A stretch of DNA of 64,000 bases. Origin: Sphingobacterium sp. FBM7-1 (GTDB lineage Bacteria > Bacteroidota > Bacteroidia > Sphingobacteriales > Sphingobacteriaceae). Position 1 is the stretch's first letter, and each line of letters begins with the position of its first letter. The notes below the pieces were generated by a model. The model saw only the letters and a list, made by a program, of their open reading frames with translations, did no database searches and was not told the origin of the DNA. Location of the stretch: the NCBI RefSeq assembly GCF_020687765.1, contig NZ_JAJEWJ010000004.1, positions 124,001 through 188,000 on the forward strand, in the 5' to 3' direction. Below, in pieces: positions 37,096-45,410 of the stretch. A program made the translations under genes and the position numbers.

Positions 37096-37431
37096 TTATA
37101 GATTATCGCGAACTTCGAGTAAGAATTTTTTTAATCGTTCCAAAGAATCAATCACCCGCTGATTCTCTTTTACCTCATTTTTATTCGCACGGATATAGTC
37201 TCTTGCACCCTGCAAGGTATAACCTTTATCCTTCACCAAGTTGAAAATGATTTTGAGATTGGCAATATCCTCTGGCGTGAAAAGGCGATTCCCCTTTTTG
37301 TTCTTTTTGGGTTGTATAATATCAAACTCCCGCTCATAAAAGCGTATCTGTGATGCATTTACACCAAACATGGTGGTCACTTCACCCATGGTATAGTATA
37401 GCTTGTTTATTTCACGTTCTTTGTACGGCAT
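37096..37431 (-). CDS. MerR family transcriptional regulator
   Basis: A 111-residue DNA-binding protein. The MerR winged helix is at residues about 9-80: YYTMGEVTTMFGVNASQIRFYE, then NRLFTPEDIANLKII. A short coiled coil follows and no metal- or drug-binding domain is present, so the effector is unknown. It has its own promoter at 37457-37464 and is in the same direction as, and just downstream of, the large operon ending at 37551. Confidence 0.9.
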   Translation of the reverse strand: MPYKEREINKLYYTMGEVTTMFGVNASQIRFYEREFDIIQPKKNKKGNRLFTPEDIANLKIIFNLVKDKGYTLQGARDYIRANKNEVKENQRVIDSLERLKKFLLEVRDNL

Positions 37432-37456
37432 ATCTTCCGAGAATTTGTAACCTTAA

Positions 37457-37464
37457 CAAATATA
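37457..37464 (-). promoter_or_regulatory. Promoter -7 element of the MerR gene
   Basis: On the - strand this reads TATATTTG, matching TAnnTTTG, 25 bases before the start codon at 37431. Confidence 0.55.
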
Positions 37465-37550
37465 CAATTTTATATCAAAGGATAATAAAATTGGTCAACT
37501 CCCGTAAGAGATAGGATTATATGGCAAGTTGCCGCTATCGGGTATTTTTC

Positions 37551-38594
37551 CTACTGGTATCGCACTACACGAAATCCGATACTGAAATCTCTTGTATCTC
37601 TTTGCCAGGACGCCGTGCTGTTCCACTGGCATTGTGCAAAATGGCTGTCCCAGCTTCCTCCGGCTGCGGTATGTTGTTTATCTTCCTGCTTCCCATCGAC
37701 CCATTCCCACACATTGCCCTGCATATCGTACAAACCAAACCGGTTAGGCAATTTTTGCCCGACGGGTTTTGTACTCTCACCGGCATTTTCACCCCACCAG
37801 GCAATATCATCCAATATACCTTCTTCCGGGCTGTCCAGCGCGGCATATTGCCAGACGTGCAATGGCGGCAGGTCATAGTGATGCCGCGTCGTTTGGTTTA
37901 GCCAACGCACATAATTTTTGGCTTCCTGCCAGGTGATGCCGACGATCGGGTGGTCGGCATGCCAGCCCCAGGGTGGAGCGGGTGGCATGGGTTCCTGCTG
38001 AGCTTCGCAATAGGTGCGGTACTGCTGCACGGTAACCGGATACATACCGAGCCATGCCGGACTGGCTTTGATTTCCGGCATAGGCACCATCTCTGGATAG
38101 CGCCTGTCAGATTTTTGTTTGCGAATGGTGAAATCGAGCATGCTGTCGCTGTCCTGCAAAGCCTGTCGCACGTGCAGGGCATCCCGATGGTGGGCGAGGG
38201 GAAAGGTTATTGTTTGGCGTTCTTCTGTACCTGTCGGCTTCCCATGGAAGTCGTCTTGTATCGTAACTTTCAGCGGTCTGTGAAAGGTCAGTACCAGCGC
38301 CACAGCGGTATCCCGCAGCACAATGTCCATCGCTTGGATTTGGGTCAGCTTAACATCATAAACGGCATATTTGCTGTTTTGCTCTTGGATAAGGGTAAAG
38401 CGATCGGGAAACATGGCGTTGGCAAACCTAAAATATTGCGTGTAGTAGGAGGGGTGGACAAGCTCTGTCAAGCGGTTCTCTAAAAAAAATCTGATGGAGC
38501 TTGACGGCTGCGCATAGCCGATGCTGCTCAGCAGGCAGAGTAAAAGACCGGGTAGTATATTCTTTAGAGGGGTATTAATGCGCTTTTGTCTCAT
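37551..38594 (-). CDS. Secreted SUMF1 (formylglycine-generating-enzyme-like) domain protein, last gene of the large operon
   Basis: The 347-residue product has a signal peptide of about 28 residues ending in GYAQ. Residues about 30-180 are unfamiliar. The SUMF1 fold spans about 180-345: MYPVTVQQYRTYCEA, then HPIVGITWQEAKNYVRWLN, then RFGLYDMQGNVWEWV, AAGGSWDS and IGFRVVRY at the end. In this phylum SUMF1 domains often serve as binding or structural folds (for example GldK/GldJ), not as sulfatase activators, and no sulfatase gene is near. The start overlaps the preceding gene in an ATGA (38591-38594). Confidence 0.85.
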   Translation of the reverse strand: MRQKRINTPLKNILPGLLLCLLSSIGYAQPSSSIRFFLENRLTELVHPSYYTQYFRFANAMFPDRFTLIQEQNSKYAVYDVKLTQIQAMDIVLRDTAVALVLTFHRPLKVTIQDDFHGKPTGTEERQTITFPLAHHRDALHVRQALQDSDSMLDFTIRKQKSDRRYPEMVPMPEIKASPAWLGMYPVTVQQYRTYCEAQQEPMPPAPPWGWHADHPIVGITWQEAKNYVRWLNQTTRHHYDLPPLHVWQYAALDSPEEGILDDIAWWGENAGESTKPVGQKLPNRFGLYDMQGNVWEWVDGKQEDKQHTAAGGSWDSHFAQCQWNSTASWQRDTRDFSIGFRVVRYQ

Positions 38595-39604
38595 ATATTT
38601 TCTTTTTCTAATAAGGTAGCATTAGCTATATACAATGCAAAGTAAGGGCTTTCCATATCGGCTTTCTTCATCACGATATAGAACGGCTTGTCGAAGATGA
38701 GTCTTTTGGGCACGGGTGTGTGTGCCGGAGGAAAAGCACCATCGTTGACGATAATTTCTGCCTCGGTTTTCATGCTAACGCCATGCTCATTCAGCTCAAA
38801 CGCAATCTGCTGGGTAGCATCGGCAATGGTATATTTCTGCTGTCTGACGAAAAATTCAGCTTTTAAAAACTGTTGGAACTGATGGTGCTGATCAAAGTTT
38901 ACCTTCGGGATAACGACTTCGTCCAGGTCGGTTAGTTGATGACGCCAGTCGTTACCTTCGTGTCGGCAAGCGGCTACCAGATCGGAATACATCTGCTGGA
39001 AGGTGCTGTATGCCGAGTCCGCCTTGAAGAGAAAGAGCTCGTGCTCTTGCTGCGGCGGGGTAAGGCGCAGGATAAAACGATTGTCATCGCGGTATGCTGC
39101 GATATGGAGCTGGTTGATATAGGCCGGATTCTGAAATCCTCGGGTACCGAAGGCGTTGACGATGATGTCGTCAAAAGGAAGCCCTTGCGGAAAATCCTCA
39201 AAAGAGGGAATAAACGAGAGGTTTACCTCCTGCTTGGTTTTTACATGAAGAAACTGTCCGCGCCGGGTGATATCCCGTTCATAATCGTCTTCGTCCAATG
39301 TGCTTTCCACTGTTTCGCTAACGTCTAGCATACGGAGATCGGCGGATTTCGTATGTACGCCATCCAATAGGTTGAGTTCTTTGCGGACAGCCTGCCAGGC
39401 CAGCGGTAAGCTCGCGGCATACACGGCGTTCCGGCCTGTTGGAAGCTCCTGCTGCATGGTAGGTCCAAAGTATAGGTCGACGCTATCTGGCGTGGCTGCA
39501 TAAACGGTTTGATTGATAGGGGACGATTGGCATCCGATGGTCAGCAGGCTAAGCAGTACGCACAGCTTGATCAAGTATGTTTTTATATCGAATAGAGTGT
39601 CCAT
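38591..39604 (-). CDS. Lipoprotein, possibly serpin-like
   Basis: The 337-residue protein has a lipoprotein signal with the lipobox TIGC (about residue 25). An N-terminal helix NAVYAASLPLAWQAVRKEL resembles the serpin helix containing SPLS. The C-terminus holds IAFELNEHGVSMKTEAE, then RLIFDKPFYIVM and YFALYIANATLL, in the same order as the serpin hinge (NExGxxAxAxT), breach (FxADRPFxF) and final strand (ILFxGxV). The match is by eye and the key small hinge residues are not kept, so inhibition is doubtful. It is a paralogue of the gene at 39972-40859. In the operon two bases after the small lipoprotein gene. Confidence 0.6.
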   Translation of the reverse strand: MDTLFDIKTYLIKLCVLLSLLTIGCQSSPINQTVYAATPDSVDLYFGPTMQQELPTGRNAVYAASLPLAWQAVRKELNLLDGVHTKSADLRMLDVSETVESTLDEDDYERDITRRGQFLHVKTKQEVNLSFIPSFEDFPQGLPFDDIIVNAFGTRGFQNPAYINQLHIAAYRDDNRFILRLTPPQQEHELFLFKADSAYSTFQQMYSDLVAACRHEGNDWRHQLTDLDEVVIPKVNFDQHHQFQQFLKAEFFVRQQKYTIADATQQIAFELNEHGVSMKTEAEIIVNDGAFPPAHTPVPKRLIFDKPFYIVMKKADMESPYFALYIANATLLEKENI

Positions 39605-39606
39605 GT

Positions 39607-39975
39607 CTATCTCCTTTCTTTTATTTCGATAACCAGGCTGTCTTCACCGACAACCCACCTGTAATGTCTGCCTGATTCGCCTACATAATATAGGGAGCCT
39701 ACTTCCTGCTTTGTACCCGCTTTGTAGGTGCTGATTGTAAACGGACGACCGGGACCATAGGTTTCGTATGCTCGTTGTTCGCCGGCCCGTAGGGTACACA
39801 AGGGGTGTGTATCCCGACCTTCGCCATAGTCACAGCCATGGTCTGCCCCAGCCAAGGTAATGTCGAAATCGTATGCATTATGTACATGTATGGTAAAAGG
39901 GGGGATACCATCTCTCTTGCAGCTTTGAATAGCTAATAACATATATAAAATCCCGATATAAAAAGAAGCTTTCAT
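39607..39975 (-). CDS. Small lipoprotein of unknown function
   Basis: A 122-residue protein from ATG at 39975: a signal peptide with lipobox IQSC (about residue 19), then a probable all-beta domain with TIHVHNAYDFDITLAGADHG and a basic end. ATG at 39975 overlaps the stop of the upstream gene as ATGA, the reason for preferring it to an upstream start at 40005. I do not recognise the family. Confidence 0.65.
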   Translation of the reverse strand: MKASFYIGILYMLLAIQSCKRDGIPPFTIHVHNAYDFDITLAGADHGCDYGEGRDTHPLCTLRAGEQRAYETYGPGRPFTISTYKAGTKQEVGSLYYVGESGRHYRWVVGEDSLVIEIKERR

Positions 39976-40859
39976 TTTTCTCCTCCAACAAACCCGGCCA
40001 ACCACTCGACAGCCAGTTTAGTGCCTGTTTCGTTCAGCAAAAAAGCGACCGTCTGCTGGATGCTGGCCAGTGTCAGCTGCTGATCTCCATTTTGTATTAT
40101 ACTGCCGGTTAGTTGCGGGTATGTTCCTTCGACACCAAGCGTTATCCGCGGAATGGCTACCCGGTCATATGGTGTCCAACTGTAACGCCATAGACGATCC
40201 GGGACGGTCATGTCGGCGCGGCCGTGCTGAATTTCGTCTTGCTGATCGGCATACATAGCGGCTAGCGTCGGGTATTTTTTATCAGTCCGGTAGAGCAGTA
40301 CTTGTTGCGAACGATCGGTAGGGAGCAAGCCGAGGATAAAGTGATCGTTGTCTCGGTATCGGTGGATTTCCAGTTTATGCCGTAGCTGATGAAAGGAATA
40401 ATTGCTCATGCCAAAGGCGCGGACAGGTATGTTCTCAAATACCATCTTGTATAAGAAGGTTTCAAAATGTGGTTCAAAACGGAGGCTGACATCGAGGGAG
40501 GCGGTCAGAAATAGCTTGTCGCCTTTCTGATGGATGACGGATTGAAACTGTTTTGTATGGATCGTGTTGTGGTCGACCGCATGGGCGAGCCGGTTGAAGG
40601 CTTGAGATGGCTCATCGGTATTTACTGTTTTTCCGAATTGCTGTTCCACGGATGGCCAGACGAGTGGAAGGCTGGCGTACACGGCATTTTTGCCGGGCTC
40701 AATCGCTTGTTGCATGGTTGATAACCATAGCGTATGAGGATAACTTGCCGGCGGTAAGGTAGCCGGCAGCTGTTGGAGCCGGCTTTTTGTTGTGACACCG
40801 CAGGATACGGCGACAGTAACAGTAGCAATGAGCATGACAAGTAATGTCTTTCGTTTCAT
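39972..40859 (-). CDS. Lipoprotein paralogous to 38591-39604, shorter at the C-terminus
   Basis: A 295-residue lipoprotein (lipobox VSC at about residue 20). It shares with the gene at 38591 the NAVYA-SLPL segment, RLTP/LLP strands, the aromatic YRDDNRFIL / YRDNDHFIL motif and the final LNEHG / LNETG segment. It stops shortly after LNETGTKLAVEW, so the last 40 residues of its paralogue (the possible serpin breach and final strand) are missing. Either a degraded copy or a specialised short form. ATGA overlap with the next gene. Confidence 0.6.
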   Translation of the reverse strand: MKRKTLLVMLIATVTVAVSCGVTTKSRLQQLPATLPPASYPHTLWLSTMQQAIEPGKNAVYASLPLVWPSVEQQFGKTVNTDEPSQAFNRLAHAVDHNTIHTKQFQSVIHQKGDKLFLTASLDVSLRFEPHFETFLYKMVFENIPVRAFGMSNYSFHQLRHKLEIHRYRDNDHFILGLLPTDRSQQVLLYRTDKKYPTLAAMYADQQDEIQHGRADMTVPDRLWRYSWTPYDRVAIPRITLGVEGTYPQLTGSIIQNGDQQLTLASIQQTVAFLLNETGTKLAVEWLAGFVGGEK

Positions 40860-40880
40860 ATCAACACCTCCTATATATAA

Positions 40881-41534
40881 CTAACGGCCTTCTACGGGAC
40901 AGCCCTGTGTAAACTGGTCAATATCCGGCCCGACTATAAATCCACGGGCTTTCAGATAAGTATCGTTCAAGGGCAAATGCTCGTCAAAAACCAACAGATG
41001 GATATTACCCCGGTTGCAGATAAAGAACGCAAATCGCCCGGTCGCATCCACCCAGAAGATATACTCCGGCAGCTCGGGGTCCAGCCGGCTCAGCCAAAAG
41101 AATGCAGCGATCAGGCGTTCCATCTCCACTACCGGGACAGACAGCGCTTCTGAATAGGTGTCTGTTCCCGTTAAGCTGTGCAGGATGTCGCGTGCTTCCA
41201 GTATTCTGGCATCATCGTGTTGTGGATGGCCATATAGACTATACCTATGGCTTGCCAACAGCAGTAGGCTATCGCAGTGAAGATCGCTCAATACGTTTTG
41301 CAGGGCTTTGGTCAACGTTGCCGGATAGCTAATGATATCGTCATGCGCCCAGGTGATGATGTAATTGCCGGCATAATCCATGGGAGTCGCTTCCAATGCC
41401 AGCGCATCATAAGCCGGATCGTTCGGGTCGTTATATTCCGGGTCAAAAAACTGCTGCTGAAAATCGGCTATCAGCGAAGCGATGACAGGGTGGGTTTCAA
41501 ATACCTGTTTTCGGGTGATCGTTAGCGTGTTCAT
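40881..41534 (-). CDS. Soluble protein of unknown function in the large operon
   Basis: The 217-residue product has no signal peptide or membrane helix and so is predicted cytoplasmic. It is acidic and rich in aromatic residues, with YNDPNDPAYDALALEATPMD near residue 34 and a Cys-containing end (QGCPVEGR). No motif of a named family is visible. It lies 21 bases from the lipoprotein gene downstream and 26 from the J-like gene upstream, as part of the operon. Confidence 0.6.
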   Translation of the reverse strand: MNTLTITRKQVFETHPVIASLIADFQQQFFDPEYNDPNDPAYDALALEATPMDYAGNYIITWAHDDIISYPATLTKALQNVLSDLHCDSLLLLASHRYSLYGHPQHDDARILEARDILHSLTGTDTYSEALSVPVVEMERLIAAFFWLSRLDPELPEYIFWVDATGRFAFFICNRGNIHLLVFDEHLPLNDTYLKARGFIVGPDIDQFTQGCPVEGR

Positions 41535-41560
41535 GATACGTTCTTTTTTCCTTTTGCTGT

Positions 41561-42946
41561 TTACTCCGTTTCCACAGGAGGTTGTTTGCTTTTGTCCGCT
41601 TCCGTTCCGGGAGATGCAGGCTTTTGCTCCTGTTCGGTAACGGGCGGATTCTCTTTTTTAACTGTGTTGCTTTTGGGTACCACTCTTTTGACTATGGCCG
41701 GTTTGCTGCTCTCCGTTTCTGTTTTGATGGAGACGACTTCTTTTTTTACGGCTTGTGCTGCCGGATTTGTAGCGGTGTTGTTCGCTACGGGTTTCCGGGC
41801 ATCTTTTATTTTTCGTATTTCCTGTATAAGCTCGTCCTTTTCTTTCTGGGATGCGCTAACAAGACGCATACCTTCGCTGATTTCTTTGGGCTCGCTATTG
41901 ACGAACAGGTCAATACCCGTGAACTCTCCTTTTGCATTGATGCTGAAAATATTCTGATAGGGGAATACGTATTTTTGGCCTCCGTCCAGTTTTTCCAGCT
42001 GAATATTCGCTTTGCCCACGTTGATATCATACCCCGGTAAGTGCTTTTGCAATATTGCTTTGATTTTCTCCTGAGGGGATGGTTGCGGCATTGCCGGTTC
42101 TTCTTCTGTTTGTTGCGAAACGGCTGTTGGTGTTTCTGTTATTTCAGGTTGAGCTGAGCTACGGGCTACGTTCGTTGCAGAAGACTGGGTTGTTTCCACT
42201 TCTACATGGGTCGTAACATTGTCATCCGGTTTGCCGTTATCGTCTCCGTCTGTGCCGGAACCTCTACCTATCCAGATACCGATCGCCAGAAGTGCGATGG
42301 CAACAATGCTCAGGATACCGTAGATGCGTTTGTTGACCGGTTTGGATACGGTATTTGCCGCATAAACCGGTTCATCGATATCTTCCACTTCAAGTTTTCC
42401 GACGGGATCAACCTCCTCTATGGCAACGGCTTCTTCTTGCTGCTCAGCCAGCATCTGGCTCGCCAATAGATAGTTGATGGCCACATGGAGAGAGGTCTCT
42501 GCACGGGCAATCTCCTGTCGGTAGGGCTCTTTGGAGGCTTCGAGCCCGACCTGCTCGATGGCTTCTTCCAGCTCTGTAACATATTGTGTGTAGCGCTGCT
42601 CGGCCAGTGCCGGACTGTCCTGTGGGTACAATGCGAAGAATGCCAGTGCTTCATCGGTTGTTAGGGTATCGTCACTTCCGATGGAGTCTCCGTTTTCTTC
42701 TACATAACCTTTACCGAGGGAGAGCAAGGCACCCATATCCGCGATAATAGGATTGTCCGTAGCAACTTTATAGGCTTGTTCTAATTCCCGTAAATGCTGC
42801 TCATGCACGGTTTTCATCCCGTCGGTGAGCGTGCGGTCGTGTTGCACGTCACTCTGCGTATATCGTGCGGCAAAACGCATACGTATGGTTTCGATGTCGG
42901 CATCTTCCGGCAACGAAAGGTTTTTGAAAGCTTGTTCTTTAGTCAT
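41561..42946 (-). CDS. Membrane protein with two J-like helical domains (divergent member of the J-like/TM family)
   Basis: The 461-residue protein starts MTKEQAFKNLSLP, as do its four relatives at 43001, 45411, 46774 and 52138, but is otherwise divergent. Residues 1-63 form a J-like helical region with no HPD; 95-170 look like a second one (TTDEALAFFALYPQDS...). One membrane helix at 207-227 follows KPVNKR, so the N-terminus is cytoplasmic. After a Ser/Thr/Glu-rich linker, residues about 295-385 form a small domain (ILQKHLPGYDINVGKANI...), and the last 75 residues are Pro/Lys/Glu-rich and probably disordered. Function unknown. Confidence 0.7.
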   Translation of the reverse strand: MTKEQAFKNLSLPEDADIETIRMRFAARYTQSDVQHDRTLTDGMKTVHEQHLRELEQAYKVATDNPIIADMGALLSLGKGYVEENGDSIGSDDTLTTDEALAFFALYPQDSPALAEQRYTQYVTELEEAIEQVGLEASKEPYRQEIARAETSLHVAINYLLASQMLAEQQEEAVAIEEVDPVGKLEVEDIDEPVYAANTVSKPVNKRIYGILSIVAIALLAIGIWIGRGSGTDGDDNGKPDDNVTTHVEVETTQSSATNVARSSAQPEITETPTAVSQQTEEEPAMPQPSPQEKIKAILQKHLPGYDINVGKANIQLEKLDGGQKYVFPYQNIFSINAKGEFTGIDLFVNSEPKEISEGMRLVSASQKEKDELIQEIRKIKDARKPVANNTATNPAAQAVKKEVVSIKTETESSKPAIVKRVVPKSNTVKKENPPVTEQEQKPASPGTEADKSKQPPVETE

Positions 42947-43000
42947 TTTTTTACCTTTTCACCATTTATCATTAACTCCTAGTTTCTGATCTTCAGTATC

Positions 43001-44485
43001 TTAATCTGGACAATCATCCACACATTTACCCTGTTTGTTTATATAGAATGTTTTTCCATTTAAATTTACTTTTGCACTTCCTTTGTAAAAATATTCTGCG
43101 TCATCATATTGAAAAGGAATAACGACATGTCCTGTTGTATCAATATATCCCCAGAAGTTACCCAACTTAACAGCAGCAAGGCCATCGTCTTGGAAATGAA
43201 CAGCAGCATCATACTTGAAAGGTACAACTGTTTTATTGTTTCTATTAACAAATCCCCACTTACCGTCTTTCATTACACAGATTAGCCCTTCTTTGGAAAT
43301 AAGTGTTCCCCAAGCATCCGTATGAAAGCTATCGTAGTTTATGGGTAAAATCTTATCTCCATTCGAACTAAAAAAGCCTATTTTATTATTTACTTTTACT
43401 TCATAAAAACCAGAAGAAAAGCTTCTCACGCCATTACCACGTGTTAACGTCTTTGATATATTTCCTGTTTTATCAATAAAACCCCATGTTTCTTTGTTCA
43501 TCTGAACAAATGCTTCTCCACCAGAAAATGCACCAGCCAGTTCATAACTTATTGGTATCGTAGTCGTTCCTCGTGAATCCATGTATCCCCATTTTCCTCC
43601 TGACAAATATTTGGCTCCGATGTTAACGGCGACTAAGCCCTCTGAAAAAGAACCTATATTATCGTATTTTAAAGGAATGACTATATTTCCTTCCTTATCT
43701 ACAAAACCATATTTGGAATTTACACTTACTTTCGCTACTCCATCGGTAAAATCCCAAACGTTATCATACTTGTCTCTCCAGTTTGTATTCGTGATGATTT
43801 GAGGTTTGTCACCAAGATTGAGGTCAGATGGGACAGAAGTTTCTTTTTCCGCTGTTTGTTCCATCGTCTTTTTACTGATTTGGGCTAGGGAATCTTTTGC
43901 TGCCTGCGCAAAGATGCCCTCGGGGTATTCTTCGAGATAGAGTTGATAGGCTGCTTCATTGTTGCCAGCTGATGCACTTTGCCACATGATAGAATCCTGA
44001 TGGACATCTGTATTCGCAATTATCGGATTTTCATTGTGATTGGATAAAAAATAAGCTCCCGCCAAAACAACGATAGCCCCTGCGACTATACCAACAAATA
44101 ATCCTGTCTTGTTTTTTTGTTGGGCAGGAGGCGACACATCAACGACGGGTGCATGCTCTTGTTCTTTCTTCTGGTGTGGTGACGGCGGGGGAGATGCTTG
44201 CTGTTGTGATACTTGTGTTTTCGCTTCGTCTCCCGTTGGATCGAATGTTTTTTCGGTATGCGGAAGCGAACCGGAATCATCCATGCCCGCACTTTCGTTC
44301 AGCATGGCATAAGCTTCTTCCAACTCCATCAAATGCGCTTGTAACTTCTGCCGCATATCTTCCCGAAAGGCGCCATCGATCTGCACTTGAAATTGGTTGT
44401 GCATCCGCTGGAACTTCTGCCGCACTACCTGTAGGTCGGTACCTACTGGTAGTTCTAGTTTTTCGTATGCTTGTTCTTTGGTCAT
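43001..44485 (-). CDS. J-like/TM protein with periplasmic WG repeats
   Basis: 494 residues. 1-63: J-like domain (YEKLELPVGTDLQVVRQKF...) with no HPD. 75-125: Pro/Gln/Glu-rich linker. 127-148: membrane helix after a lysine pair, N-terminus inside. 163-203: half-TPR-like segment with YLEEYPEGIFAQAAKDSL. About 240-490: six WG-repeat units, each with a Y/W-GF-D start and a P-x-x-Y-D end, for example KYGFVDKEGNIVIPLKYD and KWGFVNRNNKTVVPFKYD. WG repeats form beta-propeller-like binding surfaces of mostly unknown ligand. The start overlaps the OmpA-like gene in an ATGA. The C-terminal half looks AT-richer than the shared N-terminal part. Confidence 0.8.
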   Translation of the reverse strand: MTKEQAYEKLELPVGTDLQVVRQKFQRMHNQFQVQIDGAFREDMRQKLQAHLMELEEAYAMLNESAGMDDSGSLPHTEKTFDPTGDEAKTQVSQQQASPPPSPHQKKEQEHAPVVDVSPPAQQKNKTGLFVGIVAGAIVVLAGAYFLSNHNENPIIANTDVHQDSIMWQSASAGNNEAAYQLYLEEYPEGIFAQAAKDSLAQISKKTMEQTAEKETSVPSDLNLGDKPQIITNTNWRDKYDNVWDFTDGVAKVSVNSKYGFVDKEGNIVIPLKYDNIGSFSEGLVAVNIGAKYLSGGKWGYMDSRGTTTIPISYELAGAFSGGEAFVQMNKETWGFIDKTGNISKTLTRGNGVRSFSSGFYEVKVNNKIGFFSSNGDKILPINYDSFHTDAWGTLISKEGLICVMKDGKWGFVNRNNKTVVPFKYDAAVHFQDDGLAAVKLGNFWGYIDTTGHVVIPFQYDDAEYFYKGSAKVNLNGKTFYINKQGKCVDDCPD

Positions 44486-45162
44486 TTTTGTAGCTTTTGC
44501 ATGTTATCTGCCATCTCTTTGACAATGTCGTTATTCTCGGGAAAAAGAGCTCCGTGCAGATTGAACTGCACGCGCGAAGCAAGCCGTGTCAGTTCCTCGG
44601 AAAACTCTCCGTTGTCGTCCTCTTGATCCCTTTTACGAATGTCTATTTCCAATCGGTTATTATTAGTATAGCAATCCGCTTCCGTCTCGTCAAAACACCT
44701 ACGGTAGCTGCTTACCAGACCCTGCACCAGCAGGTTTTTTGATGAAATGCCTTGATTAATGAGATACATACGGATAGCGTTGCCCCGGTTTTTGGAATAG
44801 ACGAGCGCGTCAGTATCCGTTTGTCCGGATTCATAGCTATGTACGCGGATGTTATATTGATAAGCCCCATCGTATTCCCTCATAATCTGTATGATTTGGT
44901 CCAGCGCGCGGATAGAAGCAGTAGGCAATACGGTGCTGTCGTATTGAAAACGAATCGCTTCGGCAAAATGGTTTAGCTTTTCGCGGAGTTCCTGTAGCTT
45001 CGGATCGGGTTCCTGTGAGCTTTTCGCTTCCGTGCTTCCATGCGGGTGGGGGAGCAGACTACTTTTTGCGATAACCGTGCTACTGAAAAACAATACGGCA
45101 AATATCAGATAGCTGCATAACGTGAAGGATTTTCTTCTTGATTTGTATGTTTTTCTATTCAT
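44482..45162 (-). CDS. Secreted OmpA-domain protein
   Basis: The 226-residue product has a signal peptide (cleavage near VIAKS, about residue 33). An OmpA C-terminal-like domain at about 68-185 (RFQYDSTVLPTASIRALDQI, then SYESGQTDTDALVYSKNRGNAIRMYL, and NNNRLEIDI) would bind peptidoglycan. The final 30 residues (RVQFNLHGALFPENNDIVKEM...) resemble the start of a second OmpA domain that is cut off. The stop overlaps the start of the WG-repeat gene, so they are translationally coupled. It may tie the system to the cell wall. Confidence 0.78.
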   Translation of the reverse strand: MNRKTYKSRRKSFTLCSYLIFAVLFFSSTVIAKSSLLPHPHGSTEAKSSQEPDPKLQELREKLNHFAEAIRFQYDSTVLPTASIRALDQIIQIMREYDGAYQYNIRVHSYESGQTDTDALVYSKNRGNAIRMYLINQGISSKNLLVQGLVSSYRRCFDETEADCYTNNNRLEIDIRKRDQEDDNGEFSEELTRLASRVQFNLHGALFPENNDIVKEMADNMQKLQK

Positions 45163-45216
45163 CCTCTTTTTGTTTTTATTGAATAACGTTAATGATCCAT
45201 ATACTTCTTAATATGC

Positions 45217-45393
45217 TTACGGTGGTTCGTTGCAATATGCTTTGTAGCGGTACCAGGCATCTTCTAATCTTTGCCAATATTCCATGATACTCCCCGGGAT
45301 GACCTGCATGGTTGTCGATACCGAGGTGCTAGCGAGCGCAAAGATTAGCCATAGGGTTTGGAGGAGAATGAGAAACGGTGTTTTCATATTCAT
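45217..45393 (-). CDS. 58-residue secreted or single-TM peptide
   Basis: An ORF of 58 codons (MNMKTPFLILLQTLWLIFAL... ending AYCNEPP), too short for most gene callers. The first 30 residues form one hydrophobic helix (signal peptide or anchor), followed by a short segment with paired aromatic and charged residues (MEYWQRLEDAWYRYKAYC). It sits between two genes of the operon (17 bases after the stop of the J-like gene at 45411, 54 bases before the OmpA-like gene), on the same strand. An alternative start is the second Met at 45387. Confidence 0.55.
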   Translation of the reverse strand: MNMKTPFLILLQTLWLIFALASTSVSTTMQVIPGSIMEYWQRLEDAWYRYKAYCNEPP

Positions 45394-45410
45394 TGATATA
45401 CTGACCCTCT

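Noticed and set aside
37521..37901. 126-codon + strand ORF over the end of the SUMF1 gene
   Set aside because: Overlaps a clear SUMF1 domain on the - strand and has no recognisable features.
37551..38594. GldK/GldJ-type T9SS component
   Set aside because: Has the SUMF1 fold but no lipobox, and no other gld/por/spr gene is in the window.
41582..42040. 152-codon + strand ORF in the first J-like gene
   Set aside because: Phe/Tyr-rich shadow of the opposite strand coding sequence.
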